64,000 nucleotides of DNA. Source: Nocardia aurantia (GTDB lineage Bacteria > Actinomycetota > Actinomycetes > Mycobacteriales > Mycobacteriaceae). Shown here one piece after another: positions 58,549 to 64,000 of the stretch; position 1 is the stretch's first letter; each line of letters starts with the position of its first letter. Position numbers and translations under genes: made by a program. The stretch spans positions 124,001 through 188,000 of the forward strand of contig NZ_WEGI01000014.1 of the NCBI RefSeq assembly GCF_009604425.1, read 5' to 3'. The notes beneath the pieces are model-generated. The model made no database searches, had not been told where the DNA came from, and saw only the letters and a list, made by a program, of their open reading frames with translations.

Positions 58549-58980
58549 ATGTCGGAGATGACCAGTAAGCCGACCGCCCAGCATCCGAGTGATCTCGTGC
58601 TGCTGCGGCGCGTCCGCGATCGCATCGATCGCGACTACGCACAGCCCCTGGACGTGGAGGCGCTGGCGCGGGACGTGCACATGTCGGCGGGGCATCTGAG
58701 CCGGCAGTTCCGGATCGCGTACGGGGAGTCACCGTACAGCTATCTGATGACCCGCCGCATCGAGCGGGCGATGGCGTTGCTGCGGCGTGGGGACCTGAGC
58801 GTCACCGAGGTGTGCTTCGCGGTGGGGTGCTCGTCGCTGGGCACCTTCAGCACCCGGTTCACCGAGCTGGTGGGGGTGCCGCCGAGCGTGTACCGGCGCG
58901 ATCAGGTGGGGGATGTCGAGGGCATTCCGGCCTGCGTCGCGAAGCAGGTGACCAGACCGATCAGGAATCGAGAAGCATAG
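58549..58980 (+). CDS. AraC-family HTH regulator
   Basis: 143 residues: two helix-turn-helix units of AraC at about 20-115 (LDVEALARDVHMSAGHLSRQFRIAYGESPYSYLMTRRIERAMALLRRGDLSVTEVCFAVGCSSLGTFSTRFTELVGVPPSVYRR). There is no N-terminal sensing domain; it is short for the family. ATG 58549 or ATG 58558. The VOC gene follows after 28 bp, a common pair in actinomycetes. Confidence 0.87.
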   Translation: MSEMTSKPTAQHPSDLVLLRRVRDRIDRDYAQPLDVEALARDVHMSAGHLSRQFRIAYGESPYSYLMTRRIERAMALLRRGDLSVTEVCFAVGCSSLGTFSTRFTELVGVPPSVYRRDQVGDVEGIPACVAKQVTRPIRNREA

Positions 58981-59008
58981 GTTACCTTCCGGCATCTAGC
59001 CTGGGGCC

Positions 59009-59419
59009 ATGGATATCACCCTCCACTCCGCCTTCCTCCCGCATACCGATCCGGAGGCCTCGCTGGCCTTCTACCGCGACCTGCTCGGTTTCGAGGTGCG
59101 CAAGGAGGTCGGATTCAACGGGATGCACTGGATCACCGTGGGGGCGCCCGCGCAGCCGGGAACATCCATCGTGCTCTATCCGCCGGAGGCCGATCCTGGT
59201 CGCACCGACGACGAGCGCGCGACCGTCGCGCGCATGATGGCCAAGGGGACCTACGCCATCATGTCCTTCGCGACCAAGGATCTGGACGCGCTGTTCGAGC
59301 GGCTGCGCAGCGGGGGCGCCGATATCGTGCAGGAGCCGGTCGATCAGCCCTACGGTGTGCGCGACTGCGCGGTGCGCGACCCCGCGGGCAATCTGCTGCG
59401 GATCAACGAGGTGCACTGA
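59009..59419 (+). CDS. VOC/glyoxalase-family protein
   Basis: 136 residues with two beta-alpha-beta-beta-beta units: HSAFLPHTDPEASLAFYRDLLGFEVRKEVGF and AIMSFATKDLDALFERLRSGGADIVQEPVDQPYGVRDCAVRDPAGNLLRINEVH. The second unit keeps the metal Glu in RINEV. The fold binds metals or antibiotics. It is probably co-transcribed with and controlled by the AraC gene upstream. Confidence 0.88.
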   Translation: MDITLHSAFLPHTDPEASLAFYRDLLGFEVRKEVGFNGMHWITVGAPAQPGTSIVLYPPEADPGRTDDERATVARMMAKGTYAIMSFATKDLDALFERLRSGGADIVQEPVDQPYGVRDCAVRDPAGNLLRINEVH

Positions 59420-59458
59420 GCGGCCGTCACGGACCGGTCACGATCCGGTCGCCGGTCA

Positions 59459-59520
59459 CGCACGAAATCGGCGCGGAAAAAGCCGAGGCAATCGAATCCG
59501 ATATTCATGAATTTCGTGCG
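59459..59520. repeat. Long-range inverted repeat between VOC and HdeD genes
   Basis: CGCACGAAAT (59459-59468) and ATTTCGTGCG (59511-59520) are perfectly inverted; the spacer contains the palindrome ATTCATGAAT (59503-59512). The 59420-59648 gap has no gene; GCCGGTCACGCA recurs at about 59450 and 59551. Confidence 0.4.
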
Positions 59521-59648
59521 ATTACCGGGTTGTTCGGCCGGATCCGCCGGCCGCCGGTCACGCAACGGAAATTGTTCCGGTTATGCGGCACCGGTATTCG
59601 CTGACAGCGAATGGACAGCTACCGCATTCCGGGCCATATCATCGATTC

Positions 59649-60257
59649 ATGCCCATACTGCGAGTCACCGGGCGCACCGATGTTTTCGACGGTGGCGCCT
59701 GGCAGGCGGCGTTCGTCCTAGGCTGGGTGTCCCTGGTACTCGGTGTCGTGATGGCGACATGGCCGGACAAGCCACCACGGGTGTCGGAGGCGCTGTTCGC
59801 GCTCGCGTTGTTCCTGCTCGCGGCGTGGGAGGTGGTCTTCGCGGCGCGGGCCCGGATCGGCCGCGCGATGCGAACATTGACCTACCTCATCGCCGTATTC
59901 GTTACGCTGCTGGGGTTTTCGTGTATGCGGAGCAGCGAATGGCCCACACTGCTGGCGGTCTGGATCGCGATGGCGTTCGTCGCGCACGGCATCGTGCAGG
60001 CCATGGTCGGCGCGTGGTCGGAGAATCTGCCCGACAGCTCCTATCTCGAGGTCTCCGGACTGCTGACCCTGGCCGCCGGTCTGGGAATCCTGGTGTGGCA
60101 GACCAAAACCATTGTGGCGCTGTCGGTGCTGGTCGGGTTCTGCGTGATCCTGCTCGGCGCGGGGCAGATCCACATCGCCGCGCGGTTCGATCGCGCGGCG
60201 GCCGTGCGGGGCGGCGCGGGCGTGCGCGGCCTGCTGCCGCCGGGGCACCGCGCCTGA
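59649..60257 (+). CDS. HdeD/DUF308-like membrane protein
   Basis: 202 residues with six predicted hydrophobic spans in pairs (AAFVLGWVSLVLGVVMATWP, ALFALALFLLAAWEVVFA, YLIAVFVTLLGFSCM, LAVWIAMAFVAHGIVQAMVG and so on). This matches DUF308/HdeD stress-related membrane proteins; a direct function is not known. ATG 59649 is chosen at MPILRVTGRTDVFDGGAWQ; an upstream in-frame start at 59583 is less likely. It ends 2 bp before the stop of the convergent mceF. Confidence 0.78.
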   Translation: MPILRVTGRTDVFDGGAWQAAFVLGWVSLVLGVVMATWPDKPPRVSEALFALALFLLAAWEVVFAARARIGRAMRTLTYLIAVFVTLLGFSCMRSSEWPTLLAVWIAMAFVAHGIVQAMVGAWSENLPDSSYLEVSGLLTLAAGLGILVWQTKTIVALSVLVGFCVILLGAGQIHIAARFDRAAAVRGGAGVRGLLPPGHRA

Positions 60258-60258
60258 A

Positions 60259-61533
60259 TCAGCGCGGGACGTACGTGGGGGCCCAGGTGCCGCCGTACGG
60301 GGTCGGGATCGACAGTGGCCCGCTCGGGGTGCGATCCGCGGTGGCCAGGGGATCGGAACCCGGTGCGGCGTAAGCGGTGTCGTCGCCCGGCGGGCGGGGT
60401 GCGTTGCGCGCGCCGCGCGGCAGCAGCGTCGGGTCGGGATCGGTGCAGTGCGCGTCGATATACGGCGGCGGGAAGTCCGGGACGGTGCTCGGCCGACGCG
60501 GCATGTCGTAATCACAGGCCCGGCGCGGATAGATGCTGACCAGCGCCCACACCACACCGTCGTGGAATGCCGAATCGACCGCGTCGAGGGTGGACCCCGT
60601 GCGCTGCTGCGGGAAGAAGAATTCCTCCATCGCGGGAATGTGCACATACGCCATCTGGGAAACCGTCACGAGATTACCCAGCAATTGCACCATCGTCGGC
60701 GAATTGTCGGCCATCACGCTGTCCAAGGTGGACAGCAGGCCCGGAGTCTGCCGGACGAGCGTGTCGAAACCGTTCGTCATGCCGGCGGCACCCGCCGCGG
60801 TGGCCGCCAGATTCCGGGACGTGACCCGCAGACCGGGGGCGACGTCGGCCATCGTGGTCAGCACGACGGTGCTGTTGTGCAGCAGGCCGAGCGTCTGCGG
60901 CAGGACCGAATCCAGCGTCGACACCAGGAACATCCCGCCGTCGACGATCGCGCGCAGCTTCCGGGGGCCGTCCGGGCCCGCGCCCAGTTCCTGCCGGATG
61001 GCCGCCAGCTTCGCCGGATCGACCTGGGCGAGTGTGCCGTTGAAATCACCGAGCATGGTGCTCAGCGTGACCGGGGTGGAGGTGCGGTCGGCGGTCACCA
61101 CCGATCCGTCGGACAGGTACGGGCCGCCCTCACCGGTGGGTACGAAGTCGAGATATTGCTCGCCTGCCGCCGACAGGGCCGACACCTGGACGGTTCCGCT
61201 GGCCGGGATGTGGGCGCCGCCGTCGATCTCGGCCCGGGCGAGCACGGTCTCGCCGTGCACCTCCACCGACGAGACCCGCCCGACCCGCACACCCCGCAGG
61301 GTCACGTCCTGATTCGGCAGCAGCCCACCGGATTGGTCCAGCTCGACGGTGACCCGGAAATGCGATCGCCACGGATCCAGTTGCAGCGCGCCCACCGACA
61401 GATAGCCGGCGCCGAACACGAGGACGGCCAGCAGGCCCAGCACCGACAACGATGTCCGGTGCCGGGGCAGGACCCGCACGGCGTCGACGAGCACCCGCGC
61501 CGCGCGTTCGGCGATCCCCGGTCTCACGGTCAT
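60259..61533 (-). CDS. mceF: MCE-family protein, MceF type
   Basis: 424 residues. One N-terminal membrane helix (SLSVLGLLAVLVFGAGYLSVGAL) is followed by the MCE domain at about 50-140 (DQSGGLLPNQDVTLRGVRVGRVSSVEV) and a helical region of about 200 residues; the C-terminus is Pro-rich. MCE proteins form the periplasmic lipid-import shaft with a Mce permease and ATPase. ATG 61533. Last gene of the visible operon, 16 bp downstream of mceE. Confidence 0.9.
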   Translation of the reverse strand: MTVRPGIAERAARVLVDAVRVLPRHRTSLSVLGLLAVLVFGAGYLSVGALQLDPWRSHFRVTVELDQSGGLLPNQDVTLRGVRVGRVSSVEVHGETVLARAEIDGGAHIPASGTVQVSALSAAGEQYLDFVPTGEGGPYLSDGSVVTADRTSTPVTLSTMLGDFNGTLAQVDPAKLAAIRQELGAGPDGPRKLRAIVDGGMFLVSTLDSVLPQTLGLLHNSTVVLTTMADVAPGLRVTSRNLAATAAGAAGMTNGFDTLVRQTPGLLSTLDSVMADNSPTMVQLLGNLVTVSQMAYVHIPAMEEFFFPQQRTGSTLDAVDSAFHDGVVWALVSIYPRRACDYDMPRRPSTVPDFPPPYIDAHCTDPDPTLLPRGARNAPRPPGDDTAYAAPGSDPLATADRTPSGPLSIPTPYGGTWAPTYVPR

Positions 61534-61549
61534 GCGCTCCGCCTCTCCG

Positions 61550-62650
61550 TCATCGGCCGGGTCCCGCGATGCGGTCGTGCAGACGGCCCAGGTTGTATTG
61601 CAGCGAGCCCACGAAATTGATCCAGTCGGTCTCGTCGGGTGGCCGCGCGCCGGGATCGCCGGGGAAGTTCGGGTCCGGCACCGCCCCGATCGCGACCTGG
61701 GCGACATCGATGTCGGCGTGCGCGGAGGTGCCGTCCAGAATCTTCAGGATCGGCGCGATGATGCTGTTGAGCGAGCCGAGATTCGCCTCCGGGCTCGCCG
61801 CCGCGTCGTTCAGCTCGCGGGCCAGCTGGTCGACCTCGGCCATCAGACTGCGATCGTTGGTGCCCCGGACCGAGGGGAAACGCGACAGTTCGGTCGCGAT
61901 GACGGCGAGCTTGCCGACCAGATCCAGCAGGCCGCGGGTGTTGGCGGCCAGCGTGGCACTGGCCGGGCCGGCCGCGGCGATCGCGGCGTCGAGCGATGAC
62001 TGTTGTTGTGCCACAGTCGCTCCCAGCTGCTCGGCGGTGGCGACCACCTCCCGGATCCGGTCCGAGCGGGCCGCGAGCCCGTCCAGCAGTTCGCGGGTGT
62101 GCGCGATGAGCTCGGCCAGTCTGTCGCCGCGGCCGCCGACATCCTCGCCGAGCGCGTTGAGCACCCGGGTGACGTTCTCGATGGTGCCGCCGTTGACCAG
62201 CAGCGCCGCCCGCGCGAGCACCTCCTCGATGCTGGCCGCCTCGGTGGTCGCGGCCAGCGGGATGTTCGCGCCGTCGCGCAGCGGGCCGGCGGCGGGATCC
62301 GGGTGGACCGGCGGGGTCACCGCCACGAACACGTCGCCGAGCGGGGTCGCCGAGCGCAGTTCGGCGGTGGTGCCGACCGGCAGCAGCACCCCGTTGCCGA
62401 TACGCATCGTGACCACGGCCGTGTAGTCCCGTACGGTCATCGTCGCGACCTCGCCGACGTCGGCGCCGTTGAGCTTCACCCTCGCCTTCGTGGGCAGATT
62501 CAGGGCATTGGCGAAGGTCGCGGTCACGGTGTAGGTGCCGCCGCCCGGACCGGGGGCCGGCAACGGCAGCCGGTCGACCGACACCGCACAGCCGGCGCCG
62601 GTCAGCAGGACCAGCGCCGCGGTCGCGACCCGCCGGATCGTGGCCGTCAC
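61550..62650 (-). CDS. mceE: MCE-family lipoprotein, MceE type
   Basis: 366 residues. Lipobox near LLTGAGC (Cys21), then MCE domain about 40-120 (TKARVKLNGADVGEVATMTV) and a long helical part with DGTSAHADIDVAQVA near the end. GTG 62650 overlaps the stop of the preceding gene by 4 bases. The lipid anchor and position match MceE/LprK proteins. Confidence 0.88.
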   Translation of the reverse strand: MTATIRRVATAALVLLTGAGCAVSVDRLPLPAPGPGGGTYTVTATFANALNLPTKARVKLNGADVGEVATMTVRDYTAVVTMRIGNGVLLPVGTTAELRSATPLGDVFVAVTPPVHPDPAAGPLRDGANIPLAATTEAASIEEVLARAALLVNGGTIENVTRVLNALGEDVGGRGDRLAELIAHTRELLDGLAARSDRIREVVATAEQLGATVAQQQSSLDAAIAAAGPASATLAANTRGLLDLVGKLAVIATELSRFPSVRGTNDRSLMAEVDQLARELNDAAASPEANLGSLNSIIAPILKILDGTSAHADIDVAQVAIGAVPDPNFPGDPGARPPDETDWINFVGSLQYNLGRLHDRIAGPGR

Positions 62651-63756
62651 CGCGGCACCCCCGCCGCCGCGAGCAGGATCGCGGTGAGACCGAAATCCGG
62701 GCCCATATCCTTCATCGATCCGGTGGCACAACCCAATTCGTGCAGGCCGAGCAGGTTGCAGATCTCCTTCACCATCTGACCGTCGAGCAGCACCCGGTTC
62801 AGATCCACCGAGGCCCGCAGCGCGCCGATGTCGTGATCGATCGCGTTGTAGGTGTTGTCGGCCACCAGCGGGAACACGTCGAGGAATTCGGCGAGGTCGC
62901 GTTGGTGGTCGGCCATCGACGTCGTCATCGTGGTCGAATCGGTCACCAGTCCGGCCAGCGCGCCGCGATTACGTTGCAGCAGATCGGCGACCTGCGCGAC
63001 GATCGCGTTCAACTGCGCGCCGGTGTCGCCGGCGCCGAAGTTCTCCTCGGCCAGCAGTTCGCTCAATTGCCGCACCCCCGAACCGAAGTCGCGCAGCGTG
63101 CGGTCGTTGCGGGCCGCGGCCGCGGTGAGCGCGTCCAGATCGGTGACGACCTCGGTGATCGCCGCCCGGGTCGCGGCGCCGTTTTCGGGGCCGAGTTGCA
63201 GAGCCTGCGACAACGCGCTCAGTGCGTCGCGCAGCCGGCCGCCGTTGCCCGCGGTGGTGTTCGCGCCGAGGGTCAGCAGATCAGCGACGGGCCCGTTGCC
63301 GTTGCCGTCGCCGCCCAGCGAGGCGGACAGCTTGTCCGCCATGGCCAGCAGACTCTCGAATTCGACGGGGGTCTTGGTGTGCGCGAGATCGAGCACGGCG
63401 TGGTCCGGCAGGGCCGGGCCGCCGCGGTAGGGCGGCGACAACTCGATGTGCCGGTCGGTCAGCAGGGAATCGGAGACGGTCACCGCCTGCGCGTCGGCGG
63501 GCACCGGGACGTCCGCGTCCACCGACATCGTCACGTCCACCCCGGTGCCGTGCGGGCGGATCGCGGTGACCTTGCCGATCGGCATGCCCAGCACCGATAC
63601 CTTGTTGCCGAGGTAGAGTCCCTTGCCGTTGTCGAACTGCGCGGTCATCGTGCGGGTGTGGTGGACGAGGCCGCCGTCGCCGGCGCAGCCCGCGGCGACC
63701 AGCACGCCGAGCGCCAGCAGCGCCACCCACTGGATCGTGCGCAGCGGCCCGCTCAT
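62647..63756 (-). CDS. mceD: MCE-family protein, MceD type, with lipobox
   Basis: 369 residues. MCE domain about 35-120 (NKVSVLGMPIGKVTAIRPHGTGVDVTMSV) and a helical tail (LSELLAEENFGAGDTGAQLNAIVAQVADLLQRN). An N-terminal LVAAGCAGD lipobox suggests lipid anchoring, although the usual MceD is not a lipoprotein. ATG 63756 overlaps the stop of mceC. It is shorter than the MceD proteins I recall, so the letter is uncertain. Confidence 0.82.
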   Translation of the reverse strand: MSGPLRTIQWVALLALGVLVAAGCAGDGGLVHHTRTMTAQFDNGKGLYLGNKVSVLGMPIGKVTAIRPHGTGVDVTMSVDADVPVPADAQAVTVSDSLLTDRHIELSPPYRGGPALPDHAVLDLAHTKTPVEFESLLAMADKLSASLGGDGNGNGPVADLLTLGANTTAGNGGRLRDALSALSQALQLGPENGAATRAAITEVVTDLDALTAAAARNDRTLRDFGSGVRQLSELLAEENFGAGDTGAQLNAIVAQVADLLQRNRGALAGLVTDSTTMTTSMADHQRDLAEFLDVFPLVADNTYNAIDHDIGALRASVDLNRVLLDGQMVKEICNLLGLHELGCATGSMKDMGPDFGLTAILLAAAGVPR

Positions 63757-64000
63757 TGGCAATCCTTCAGGTAGGGCGTGAGATTCGCCTGCTGCGCCTT
63801 GGCACTGAGTGCGCACATGAACGAGTCGATGAACGCGCCGGCGGGTGCGTTGCCGATCAGTTCCGCGCCGGTGCCGGTGGCGTCGGAGAAATAGCGCCAC
63901 GGCACCGGCAGGATCTGCAGGATGTTGCGCAGCAGGTCGTCGTGCGCGGCGATCAGGTGCGTCATGGTCGCGAGATTGGTCAGCAACTGCTGGATCTGCG
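63753..64000 (-). CDS. mceC: MCE-family protein, MceC-like, 5' end outside the window
   Basis: The visible 81 codons are the C-terminal end: QQLLTNLATMTHLIAAHDDLL, LPVPWRYFSDATGTGAELIG, APAGAFIDSFMCALSAKAQQANLTPYLKDCQ. This matches the tail of MceC proteins. The frame is open through the right edge, so the gene starts beyond it. Its TGA overlaps mceD by 4 bases. Confidence 0.8.
   Translation of the reverse strand, partial: QIQQLLTNLATMTHLIAAHDDLLRNILQILPVPWRYFSDATGTGAELIGNAPAGAFIDSFMCALSAKAQQANLTPYLKDCQ

Noticed and set aside
1..64000. CRISPR array, tRNA or rRNA genes
   Set aside because: No regular spacer array, cloverleaf or rRNA segment was recognised by eye; a dedicated tRNA search was not possible.

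Overview
The window is about 70 % G+C and carries marker families of the mycolic-acid actinomycetes: an antigen-85-type mycolyltransferase, two GT-C membrane glycosyltransferases (one AftB-like), the 3' half of an mce operon, and many TetR, MarR and SDR genes with GTG starts and 4-bp overlaps. A Nocardia-like chromosome is the best guess. This rests on gene families and was not checked by database search.

Layout. 1-2117: 3' part of a LexA-type repressor, then an ECF41 sigma factor with its carboxymuconolactone-decarboxylase partner. 2256-5418: GT-C glycosyltransferase and secreted mycolyltransferase. 5638-10449: MFS transporter, alditol oxidase and Tat-exported GH1 glycosidase, facing a CGNR-type regulator across a perfect 17-bp inverted repeat. 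10453-16111: hydrolase, amidase, a decayed stretch with an orphan tyrosine recombinase, and an EamA exporter. 16193-23041: LysR, TetR, MarR and SDR regulator/enzyme pairs, several with operator-like repeats; one SDR has lost its 5' end. 23072-28369: six-gene operon (GntR, SsuA/B/C-like ABC importer, creatininase-family hydrolase, formamidase). 28679-33184: NmrA and hemerythrin genes, gene debris, then a PadR/DUF1048/DrrA/DrrB exporter operon. 33364-41011: DUF1254 protein, SDR-MerR pair, lipoprotein, DUF4185 gene with an in-frame stop, DHFR-like protein and an AftB-like glycosyltransferase.

41317-48288 is the most interesting part: five collinear genes matching the uncharacterised STM4011-STM4015 families (two radical SAM enzymes, a sulfatase-fold hydrolase, an ATP-grasp-like protein, a leucine-rich-repeat protein). 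They diverge from a small His-rich protein and a DUF6745 protein. A perfect 10-bp inverted repeat lies in the shared intergenic region, suggesting one co-regulated system of unknown product.

48404-57414: a candidate 17-codon leader peptide before a hydrolase, an ECF42 sigma factor with its DGPF partner, a serine-recombinase tail, a secreted lipase, a TetR/acyl-CoA ligase pair, a decayed Tn3-family transposase and a plasmid-style coiled-coil protein. 57598-64000: secreted SRPBCC-like protein, AraC and VOC pair, HdeD-like membrane protein, and mceF, mceE, mceD and partial mceC on the minus strand.

No rRNA, tRNA or CRISPR array was recognised.
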